Source: Cypionkella sp. | GTDB taxonomy: Bacteria > Pseudomonadota > Alphaproteobacteria > Rhodobacterales > Rhodobacteraceae | NCBI GenBank assembly: GCA_018063485.1 | Contig: JAGPBG010000192.1 | Span: forward strand, 1-5,186 | DNA: 5,186 nt | Reading direction: 5' to 3' | In this document: one piece after another, positions 1 through 5,186 of the stretch | Position numbering within the stretch: position 1 is the first letter of the stretch | Layout of the letters: every line of letters starts with the position of its first letter | Made by a program: the position numbers and the translations under genes | The notes under the pieces: generated by a model | Told to the model about the DNA's origin: nothing | Databases searched by the model: none | Seen by the model: the letters and a program-made list of their open reading frames with translations, nothing else

Positions 1-1643
1 TGCAGGCCCTGTCCGGTCAGCGCATCGTTGTTTTCAGCCATGCCCGAAGTGTTACACATCTGGCAATAGCGCCGGGCGATCTGAAGGGCTGCCGCGTTTT
101 CACCGCAGCGGTTCAGAGCATCTACAAACAGCGCCGTCGTGGGGGCCCAGATCGGGCCACGCCAATAGCCGTTGGCGCGGTAAAGCGGGCTGTCGGTGGC
201 TTCGGTGGCAAGCCCGTGTTCGGTAAGATACTGACCCGGCCGCAAAAGCCTGGACAGCAGGGTTGCGCGCATTTCGGCTGGCAGGCGGGTGCCCAACAAC
301 AGTGGCAGGAAAAGCAGCAACGATTGCCCGGTGGTGACAACGCGGCCATCGTTTTGCAATCTGGCCACAAACCCGGCACCGACCCACAGATCCGTCAGCA
401 GGGCCTTACACAATTCATCCGCCTGTTGGCGGGTGGTTCTTGCCTGCGCGATATTGCCCAACTCGGTGTGAAGTCGGGTGATTTCATCCAGTTGCAGGAT
501 CAGAAACGTCGCCAGATCAGGCCCCACCAATGGCCCGCCTTCGGCAAAGCAGGTTGCATTGTCCCAGCCCGCATCATTGCCATGGCGATAGGCGGGCAGG
601 TTGCCAAGACAGGGGCCAGACAGCCAGAAACGGGTTTGCCTGTCCAGCCAATGCAGCACCTGCCGCTTACGCTGTGGGGTGTAATACTCGGGCGCCAGTT
701 TGCGCAGTTGCGCGAAGGTCCAGCCATGCACCGGAGGTTTGGTAAAGGCCCAATAGGCATAGCGATCATTGATATAATCTGGCAGGCGGCCCGAGACACT
801 TTGCGCCGCAAAGATCGCCTGCATCTGTTCAAAGGCCAGATCGGGCGCGTTTTTACCAAAGGCGAGGGCAACAAAGCAATGATCCCAGGACCAGATATTC
901 GTCATCCAGTTCTTGGACATATAGATCGCCGGATGGGCCAGAGCGCCCTCAGCCGGGACATAGGCCGACCACAGAATATAGCTGGCCAAAAGGTGCCCTG
1001 CCGCAAATTCCGGCCCACCCTTGGGGAGGGCATTCCGAAAATCGGCAAACTCATCGGCAATCCGTTGCGCCGCCTGGGGTTGCGTGTGGAATGGCGCGCC
1101 AATGGGGTCGATCCGAAAAAGATCAATCCGACCTTCCAGTGCACCACTGGCGGGCTGCAAATCCAGTTTGATCTGATCGGATGACAACCCGTTCCAGACA
1201 GCGCCCAAGTTCAGGCCACCAACCTCAAGCGCGATGTTGCAGCGCAAATCCTGTCGGGCAATGCAGACATGCACATGGCTGGGCGCGGATTGGGCATAGT
1301 TGTATTTGCTGGCCCCCGTCGACAGCCGCAGTCCCGGACCATTCCCCCGGAAAACCAGCCTGTCCGGCCCATCAAATGAGAGGTGAATTGCGCCGCCCCT
1401 GGTGCGGGCGGTCAGGCAATCAGGTGTCAGACTCCATTGTGCATCAATGATGGCTCCTTGTGTGTCCAAGAGATCAAGCCGCAGCATCCGCCCGAGATCA
1501 GTGTGCTCATCCCCGCCGCGCAGGTTGCGCAACCAGAAGGCCGCATCCTCGGCCAGCCATGAAATCGCGATGAAACTGCCCCGGCGCGAAAACGGCACCT
1601 TTTGGGGATCGAACAGATCAGCGCGCAAGTCTGGCCAATCCAT
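1..1643 (-). CDS. GH63 / MGH1-like glycoside hydrolase, C-terminus cut by window edge
   Basis: The frame stays open for 547 codons from an ATG at 1643 to the left edge, with no stop, so the C-terminus is outside. There is no signal peptide (MDWPDLRADLFDP...), so a cytoplasmic enzyme is expected. Residues about 1-185 look like a beta-rich N-terminal domain. From about 190 the (alpha/alpha)6-barrel begins, with SKNWMTNIWSWDHCF (243-257, D254 in the substrate pocket), GNDAGWDNAT (355-364, D361 the candidate general acid), YWRGPIW (493-499) and AENNDALTG (536-544, E537 the candidate general base). These motifs match the mannosylglycerate/glucosylglycerate hydrolase and YgjK-like GH63 group, often labelled 'amylo-alpha-1,6-glucosidase' or 'glycogen debranching protein' in databases. 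The ATG lies 3 bases after the upstream permease stop, with AAGGG 7 bases before it. Position in the operon suggests it hydrolyses the imported glycoside. Family is fairly sure; substrate is unknown. Confidence 0.88.
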   Translation of the reverse strand, partial: MDWPDLRADLFDPQKVPFSRRGSFIAISWLAEDAAFWLRNLRGGDEHTDLGRMLRLDLLDTQGAIIDAQWSLTPDCLTARTRGGAIHLSFDGPDRLVFRGNGPGLRLSTGASKYNYAQSAPSHVHVCIARQDLRCNIALEVGGLNLGAVWNGLSSDQIKLDLQPASGALEGRIDLFRIDPIGAPFHTQPQAAQRIADEFADFRNALPKGGPEFAAGHLLASYILWSAYVPAEGALAHPAIYMSKNWMTNIWSWDHCFVALAFGKNAPDLAFEQMQAIFAAQSVSGRLPDYINDRYAYWAFTKPPVHGWTFAQLRKLAPEYYTPQRKRQVLHWLDRQTRFWLSGPCLGNLPAYRHGNDAGWDNATCFAEGGPLVGPDLATFLILQLDEITRLHTELGNIAQARTTRQQADELCKALLTDLWVGAGFVARLQNDGRVVTTGQSLLLFLPLLLGTRLPAEMRATLLSRLLRPGQYLTEHGLATEATDSPLYRANGYWRGPIWAPTTALFVDALNRCGENAAALQIARRYCQMCNTSGMAENNDALTGQGL

Positions 1644-1646
1644 CGA

Positions 1647-2480
1647 CTAACCCTTGATGCCCGAGGAAAGAGAGCTGTCCAAGATATAGCGCTGCGCAGT
1701 CAGAAACAACACAAGGGGCGGCAGAACCAGAATGATCGTCATCGCCGCCAGGGCGGTGAGGTTGGTATCATGCAGGGTCTTGAACCGGGCCAGACCCAGA
1801 GTCAGCGTGTATTTGCTTTCATCGTTCAGAAAGATAAGCGGGCCAAGGTAATCGTTCCAGGCGGCAAGAACCTGAAAGGTGCCCACCAGAACCAGTGCCG
1901 GCAACATCAGCGGCAGGTGGATCTTCCAGTAAATCTGAAAAATATTGGCCCCATCCATCTTGGCCGCTTCATCCAGTTCGCGCGGGATCGACATGATGAA
2001 TTGCCGCAGCAGAAAGATGAAAAACGGCGCGCCAAACCATGCCGGGATGATCAGCGGTTTCAGGGTATTGATCCAACCCAGCCAGTTGAATTCCATATAG
2101 AGCGGGATCATCGTGACATCCCATGGCACCATCATCGCGGCCAAAAGCACCATGAACAAGAAATTGCGGCCCGGGAAATCAAAGCGGGCAAAGCCGAAGG
2201 CCACAAGGGAAGAGGACAGCAATTGGCCGATGGTGGACAGCAGTGTCACCAAGACTGAGTTCTTCAGATAAGTGCCAAAGGGTTGTGCGGCCCAGGCATC
2301 GGAAAAGTTGGTCCAAAGTGGCGTTTCGGGCCACCAAACGGGCGGCCATGTCAACAGCTCTGGCTTGGCTTTGATGGCGGTTACAAAAGTCCAGTAAAAC
2401 GGGAACAGGAACAACAGCGTCACCGAGAGCAGCAAGGCCCATTTGAGGATGCTGCCGGGGGTCAACCGAAAAATGGTCAT
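1647..2480 (-). CDS. CUT1 sugar ABC transporter permease, MalG type
   Basis: This 277-residue inner-membrane protein is the second pore subunit of the importer. Hydrophobic segments lie near residues 12-34, 74-97, 106-127, 140-160, 190-212 and 241-262, giving the six helices usual for MalG-like permeases. The cytoplasmic EAA loop that docks on the ATPase is very clear: DEAAKMDGA (170-178) running to the IHLP at 187-190. The C-terminus SSLSSGIKG is typical of the family. I chose the ATG at 2480 over an in-frame start at 2519, because it overlaps the preceding permease stop as ATGA and has AAGGGA (2492-2487) six bases upstream; the extension MGVLRNRSQKGQV does not look like family sequence. Length is normal and complete. 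Translational coupling to the upstream permease is expected. Substrate follows that of the binding protein and is unknown. Confidence 0.96.
   Translation of the reverse strand: MTIFRLTPGSILKWALLLSVTLLFLFPFYWTFVTAIKAKPELLTWPPVWWPETPLWTNFSDAWAAQPFGTYLKNSVLVTLLSTIGQLLSSSLVAFGFARFDFPGRNFLFMVLLAAMMVPWDVTMIPLYMEFNWLGWINTLKPLIIPAWFGAPFFIFLLRQFIMSIPRELDEAAKMDGANIFQIYWKIHLPLMLPALVLVGTFQVLAAWNDYLGPLIFLNDESKYTLTLGLARFKTLHDTNLTALAAMTIILVLPPLVLFLTAQRYILDSSLSSGIKG
1651..1655 (-). promoter_or_regulatory. ribosome binding site of the glycoside hydrolase gene
   Basis: AAGGG sits seven bases before the ATG at 1643 and overlaps the last codons of the MalG-type permease. It supports the chosen start and co-translation of the hydrolase with the transporter. 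Confidence 0.6.
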
Positions 2481-3412
2481 GACTTGTCCCTTTTGACTTC
2501 GGTTTCGTAAAACACCCACATGCTGGAGAATTTGAATATCACCAAAGTCAGGGCGATGATCAACAACAGCATCAGCCAGGACATTGCGGCGGCATAGCCC
2601 ATGTCCTGATATTTGAAGGCGGTGTCATAGATATACATCGCCAGCATGTAAGTGGATTTGATCGGCCCACCGCCCGTCAGCAGCAAAGCCAGTGTCAGTT
2701 GTTGGAAGGCCGCAATCACGGTGGTGACAAGATTGAACAACATGACCGGCGAAAGCAGCGGCAGGGTGATGAGGAAAAACTGGCCGACTTTGCCAACGCC
2801 CGAAAGGCTTGCCGCCTCGTATAATTCCTTCGAGATGCTTTTCAGCCCAGCCAGAAAGATCAGCATGGTGGCACCAACGCTCCACAGACTGACCAGCACG
2901 ATGGAAACCGGTGCCCAATTCGGACTGCCCAACCAATTGATTTGACCTATCCCCAAGAGCGCCAGCATGTAGTTGATCACGCCGTATTCATGCGACAAAA
3001 GCCATGACCAGATTGTCACCAGGGCAACGCCCGAGATGATCGAGGGCATGTAAAACGCCGCGCGAAAAAAACCGCTGGCGAACATCGGTTGGTTGAGCAG
3101 CATGGCAAGCAACAGGGCCACGATCAGATTGCTGGGCACGAACATGGCCGCGAATTTCATCGTTACCCAGAACGAGCGGGTGAAATCGGTGTCATCGGTC
3201 AGGATGGTGACATAATTTGAAACGCCGGTGAATTTGGCCGCTCCAATCAAGGGCCAGTCAAAGAAACTGATGTAGAGAGAAAACAGCAGCGGCCCAAGGG
3301 TAAAGGCCACAAAGCCGAATACCCAAGGGGCGATGAACAGATAGGGGGTGGCAGCCCCCGGTTGGAACCGGGAGGAAAGCCGCCTCGCGGGGGCTGCCAA
3401 AGGGCGCGTCAC
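2477..3412 (-). CDS. CUT1 sugar ABC transporter permease, MalF type
   Basis: This 311-residue inner-membrane protein is the first pore subunit of the importer. After a basic cytoplasmic N-terminus (MTRPLAAPARRLSSRF), hydrophobic segments lie near 22-47, 85-107, 118-139, 168-190, 215-240 and 274-295. The EAA coupling loop is at about 199-218 (EAASLSGVGKVGQFFLITLP), with Ser-Gly in place of the common Asp-Gly, as is frequent in this half of the pair. The start is a GTG whose bases overlap the binding-protein stop as GTGA (3412-3409). The only Shine-Dalgarno-like sequence is AAGG ten bases upstream, so initiation is probably weak and coupled to translation of the binding protein. A strong inverted repeat lies inside codons 5-22. 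Unlike MalF of E. coli it lacks the extra N-terminal helices and large periplasmic loop, which is normal for UgpA/LacF-like members. The gene appears complete. Confidence 0.95.
   Translation of the reverse strand: MTRPLAAPARRLSSRFQPGAATPYLFIAPWVFGFVAFTLGPLLFSLYISFFDWPLIGAAKFTGVSNYVTILTDDTDFTRSFWVTMKFAAMFVPSNLIVALLLAMLLNQPMFASGFFRAAFYMPSIISGVALVTIWSWLLSHEYGVINYMLALLGIGQINWLGSPNWAPVSIVLVSLWSVGATMLIFLAGLKSISKELYEAASLSGVGKVGQFFLITLPLLSPVMLFNLVTTVIAAFQQLTLALLLTGGGPIKSTYMLAMYIYDTAFKYQDMGYAAAMSWLMLLLIIALTLVIFKFSSMWVFYETEVKRDKS
2487..2492 (-). promoter_or_regulatory. ribosome binding site of the MalG-type permease gene
   Basis: AAGGGA lies six bases before the ATG at 2480, inside the end of the preceding permease gene. 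Together with the ATGA stop/start overlap it fixes the start at 2480 instead of the in-frame upstream candidate at 2519. Confidence 0.75.
3349..3399 (-). repeat. 12-bp perfect inverted repeat at the start of the MalF-type permease gene
   Basis: The arms TGGCAGCCCCCG (3349-3360) and CGGGGGCTGCCA (3388-3399) are perfectly complementary across a 27-base spacer. In the transcript the stem begins 14 bases after the first base of the GTG start and 10 bases after the end of the binding-protein stop codon. The spacer also lets bases 3357-3362 pair with 3367-3372 around a 4-base loop, a second hairpin that uses part of the same arm and so competes with the long stem. Both are directly visible. A role in protecting the upstream message or limiting permease translation is inference. 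The arms encode Ala/Pro/Gly-rich codons, so part of the symmetry could come from composition. Confidence 0.6.
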
Positions 3413-4653
3413 TTGGTGAGCGCCTTGTCGGCTCGGGCTGCGGCGTCATCCAGAATGGCCTGAATTCCGTCTTGCTCGATATAGATCCGCTGGATTGCCT
3501 CTTTGACAACATCCTGAGCGCGGCCCCAATTTGCATTGCGCAGGAAGGCGGGCGAAAGGTTCGCATCTGCTGGCGGCAGCATCGCGATAAAGGGTGCAAA
3601 CTTCGGATTGTCCGCCATGCCTTTGGATTTCGCCACCGAGTTCAGCACCGGAATATCATTGGTGCGCATCGCAACGGCTTCGGGGCTTGAGTAGAACTTC
3701 ACAAACTCCCAAGCCAGATCGGGATTCTTGCTCGCCTTGGCGATCGAGAGCGAGGAAATGCCCACATTGCTGTGCGCGGGCTTGCCGCCAAACGAAGGCA
3801 GCCCCACCACGCCGAAATTCTTGCCGGCGGCCTCGAAATCAGGCATCGGCCAGATACCCGAGATCACCATGCCCAGTTTGTCGGCATTGAACAATTCGCG
3901 GTAGCTGCCGTTGTCGCCAACGCCGAACAGCACAGCCTCGCCACCCTTGATCATATCGACGAATTGCTGGAACACTTCGGTGCTGGCCGGGGCGTTCAGA
4001 TAGCCGGTAGTGGTTTTGCCATCGGGGCTGATCCAAGAAGACCCGTTGCTCCACAGGAAGGTTTCGAAATCATAGGGGTCGGGGTCGCCGTCGACGCCGT
4101 AACCAAAGACCTTTTCATCCGGCCTGGCGAGTTTTGCCGCATCGGCGCGCAGATCGGCCCAGGTCCAGCCCTCGGTCGGGTAGGGCAGTCCGGCTTTGTC
4201 AAACATGTCCTTGTTGTAATAGGTGACAAAGGTTGTGTAGCCTGCCGGGATACCCAATGTGCTGGCGGTTCCGTCCTCATTGGTGATGCGCGCATAGGGC
4301 AACAGCCCGGCTGCAAAATCGGCCATATCCAAGCCATTTTCACCCGCAAGATAGCCATCAAGCGGCAGCAAAGACGGGGCATAGGCGGGGAAATCCCACA
4401 TATACATGACATCAGGTGCATCGCCCGCACCGAAACCTGCAGCAAGTTTGGCGTCATAGCCGTCGCCATAGGCCTCGACCTGAACCTTCACGCCTGGATG
4501 GGCCTTTTCGAACACGGCAGCGATGGCCTTCTGAATCTCGAGACTTTCGTTGCTGTCCCAAGTGGCAAAGCGCAGGGTCTGATCGGCCCACCCTGCATTG
4601 GCGGCAAAGGCCAGCCCGGTGGCCAGAAGCATGGGTTTGAAAACTGTGGTCAT
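3409..4653 (-). CDS. extracellular solute-binding protein of a CUT1 sugar ABC transporter
   Basis: This 414-residue periplasmic receptor (SBP family 1/8) captures the sugar and delivers it to the two permeases encoded next. The N-terminus MTTVFKPMLLATGLAFAANAGWA is a Sec signal peptide with cleavage expected after A20 or A23; there is no lipobox cysteine, so it should be free in the periplasm. The mature protein opens with a beta strand typical of the family (QTLRFATWDSNE, 25-36). It carries the family hallmark YYNKDMFDKAGL (145-156) followed by GWTWADL (162-168). Aromatic residues such as W86, W201, W207, W268 and W376 are candidates for stacking on a sugar ring. The ATG at 4653 is chosen over in-frame starts further up (to 4809) because it begins the signal peptide and has GGAGG six bases upstream; the extension would run into the ATPase gene. 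The strong ribosome site fits the excess of receptor that such systems need. Ligand is unknown. Confidence 0.95.
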   Translation of the reverse strand: MTTVFKPMLLATGLAFAANAGWADQTLRFATWDSNESLEIQKAIAAVFEKAHPGVKVQVEAYGDGYDAKLAAGFGAGDAPDVMYMWDFPAYAPSLLPLDGYLAGENGLDMADFAAGLLPYARITNEDGTASTLGIPAGYTTFVTYYNKDMFDKAGLPYPTEGWTWADLRADAAKLARPDEKVFGYGVDGDPDPYDFETFLWSNGSSWISPDGKTTTGYLNAPASTEVFQQFVDMIKGGEAVLFGVGDNGSYRELFNADKLGMVISGIWPMPDFEAAGKNFGVVGLPSFGGKPAHSNVGISSLSIAKASKNPDLAWEFVKFYSSPEAVAMRTNDIPVLNSVAKSKGMADNPKFAPFIAMLPPADANLSPAFLRNANWGRAQDVVKEAIQRIYIEQDGIQAILDDAAARADKALTK

Positions 4654-4659
4654 TGTCGT

Positions 4660-4664
4660 CCTCC
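4660..4664 (-). promoter_or_regulatory. strong ribosome binding site of the binding-protein gene
   Basis: GGAGG followed by six bases (ACGACA) precedes the ATG at 4653. It is the best Shine-Dalgarno match in the window and decides this start over longer in-frame alternatives. The permease downstream has only a distant AAGG, which fits higher synthesis of the receptor than of the membrane subunits. Confidence 0.85.
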
Positions 4665-4671
4665 GGTTATG

Positions 4672-4690
4672 CGGAACTCTCCCAGTTCCG
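4672..4690 (-). other. intercistronic stem-loop between ATPase and binding-protein genes
   Basis: In the 46-base gap (4654-4699), CGGAACT and AGTTCCG form a perfect 7-bp stem around a 5-base loop (GGGAG in the transcript). The stem ends 7 bases before the GGAGG ribosome site of the binding-protein gene. No run of T follows it in the direction of transcription, so it is not a classical terminator for the operon. It could be a processing or mRNA-stability element that sets the 5' end of a binding-protein message, or a DNA operator half-site pair. The structure is directly visible; the role is inferred. Confidence 0.5.
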
Positions 4691-4699
4691 TCGTTTTGT

Positions 4700-5186
4700 T
4701 CAATCTTTGGCAGCAAGATCGACGCGCGCACCATTACGGTCAAAGAAATGCAGATGCTCGGGGGCAATCGCGAGGCTGACATCCTGACCCTCGGCCACGG
4801 CCAAACCACCCTCGGCCCGCAGAACCAGGGCCTGTTCGGTTTGGGTTTTCACGAAAACCAGTGTCTCGGCCCCCAATCGTTCAATGGTGCTGACACGCGC
4901 GGCAAGTCCGGGCGCACCGGGGGCAAGCAGGCGAATATGTTCGGGGCGAAGGCCAACCTCGGTAACCTGCCCGACATTCGCGGCCCGGACCGGCAGGGAA
5001 AGACTTTGGCCAGCCAAATCGACCAAAATCGCACCGCCAGATTCGCGCAGGGTGGCTTTCAGGAAATTCATCTGAGGCGAGCCGATAAACGCCGCCACAA
5101 AGCGATTCGCCGGGCGATCATACAGCTCCATCGGAGGGCCGATCTGCTCGACCCGCCCGGCGTTCAGCACCACGACCTTGCTTGAC
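4700..5186 (-). CDS. sugar ABC transporter ATP-binding protein (MalK/UgpC type), N-terminus outside window
   Basis: About 162 C-terminal residues are visible, ending AAKD and TGA at 4700. The frame is open to the right edge, and the true start lies beyond it. The visible part begins just after the expected switch-histidine region: [35 protein letters not shown] is the end of the nucleotide-binding domain, with the usual 'G.P.ELY..PAN.FVA.FIG' signature. After SPQMNFL comes the regulatory OB-fold/TOBE domain, marked by [11 protein letters not shown] and later [12 protein letters not shown]. Walker A, Walker B and the ABC signature motif are not in the window. An internal GTG at 5173 is not a real start. 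This subunit would energise import through the EAA loops of both permeases. The ATPase gene precedes the receptor gene here, whereas many CUT1 operons place the receptor first. Confidence 0.95.
   Translation of the reverse strand, partial: SSKVVVLNAGRVEQIGPPMELYDRPANRFVAAFIGSPQMNFLKATLRESGGAILVDLAGQSLSLPVRAANVGQVTEVGLRPEHIRLLAPGAPGLAARVSTIERLGAETLVFVKTQTEQALVLRAEGGLAVAEGQDVSLAIAPEHLHFFDRNGARVDLAAKD

Noticed and set aside
1013..1031. Imperfect hairpin (8-base arms, one mismatch, 3-base loop) in the hydrolase gene
   Set aside because: It is short, within coding sequence at a Pro-Lys-Gly-Gly stretch, with no T-run and no partner feature, so composition explains it.
216..1184. 322-codon plus-strand open frame opposite the hydrolase gene
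   Set aside because: The predicted protein is low in family-like features and rich in Gly, Gln, Arg and Ile in an irregular way. The minus strand encodes a well-recognised hydrolase across the same bases, so this is an antisense shadow of GC-rich coding DNA.
1523..1534. 12-bp palindrome GGTTGCGCAACC as a possible operator
   Set aside because: It lies inside the hydrolase coding sequence (Leu-Arg-Asn-Leu-Arg), away from any start region, and a palindrome of this size is expected about once by chance in 5 kb.
1602..2258. 218-codon plus-strand open frame rich in Gln, His, Arg and Lys
   Set aside because: It is the antisense of transmembrane helices in the MalG-type permease; hydrophobic codons read backwards give this polar composition.
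2481..2519. In-frame N-terminal extension of the MalG-type permease to 2519
   Set aside because: The ATGA overlap and AAGGGA site support the start at 2480, and the added 13 residues do not resemble family N-termini.
4672..4700. Plus-strand reading of the 7-bp stem followed by a T-rich stretch as a rho-independent terminator
   Set aside because: There is no plus-strand gene for it to end, the T-rich stretch is interrupted, and those Ts belong to the end of the ATPase gene and the gap.
3772..4779. 335-codon plus-strand open frame opposite the receptor gene
   Set aside because: It is antisense to a clear solute-binding protein and to the ATPase end, has no recognisable domain, and its composition follows from the complementary codons.
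4654..4809. In-frame N-terminal extension of the binding protein up to 4809
   Set aside because: It would overlap the ATPase coding region by over 100 bases, bury the signal peptide and ignore the GGAGG site before the ATG at 4653.
1..5186. CRISPR arrays, tRNA/rRNA genes, insertion sequences, phage or defence genes
   Set aside because: I looked on both strands and found no tandem spaced repeats, no cloverleaf-like sequence, no transposase or integrase motifs and no terminal repeats; the window is fully accounted for by the transport operon.

Overview
The window is one tightly packed minus-strand operon for uptake and breakdown of a carbohydrate. All five genes read right to left and nothing convincing lies on the plus strand. 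In transcription order they are: the C-terminal part of an ABC transporter ATPase (MalK/UgpC type, 5186-4700, start outside the window); a periplasmic sugar-binding protein (4653-3409); a MalF-type inner-membrane permease (3412-2477); a MalG-type permease (2480-1647); and a glycoside hydrolase of the GH63 / MGH1-like (alpha/alpha)6-barrel group (1643 to the left edge, C-terminus outside the window). The only non-coding DNA is 46 bases between the ATPase and binding-protein genes and 3 bases before the hydrolase gene. No stretch over 300 bases lacks a gene.

The organism is probably an alphaproteobacterium, most likely in the Rhodobacterales (Roseobacter/Rhodobacter-like). This is inferred from the moderately high GC, the Gram-negative type binding protein (Sec signal peptide, no lipobox cysteine) and the general look of the CUT1 transporter proteins. 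No marker gene in the window proves it.

The genes fit one pathway. The binding protein captures a sugar or glycoside in the periplasm, the two permeases and an ATPase dimer import it intact, and the hydrolase, which has no signal peptide, cleaves it in the cytoplasm. The hydrolase shows the conserved landmarks of its clan: a WSWD motif at residues 251-254, a GWDN motif with candidate general acid D361, YWRGPIW at 493-499, and candidate general base E537 just before the window edge. Its substrate cannot be read from the sequence. Alpha-glucosides and glucosyl- or mannosyl-type compatible solutes are reasonable candidates.

Two non-protein signals stand out. A perfect 12-bp inverted repeat (3349-3360 / 3388-3399) lies 14 bases inside the first permease gene, immediately after the binding-protein stop codon. 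A 7-bp stem-loop (4672-4690) sits just upstream of the binding-protein ribosome binding site. Together they bracket the binding-protein cistron and could set its level relative to the membrane subunits, as intercistronic hairpins do in other sugar ABC operons. Otherwise the window looks like an ordinary transport operon, and I see no defence system, mobile element, RNA gene or CRISPR array.
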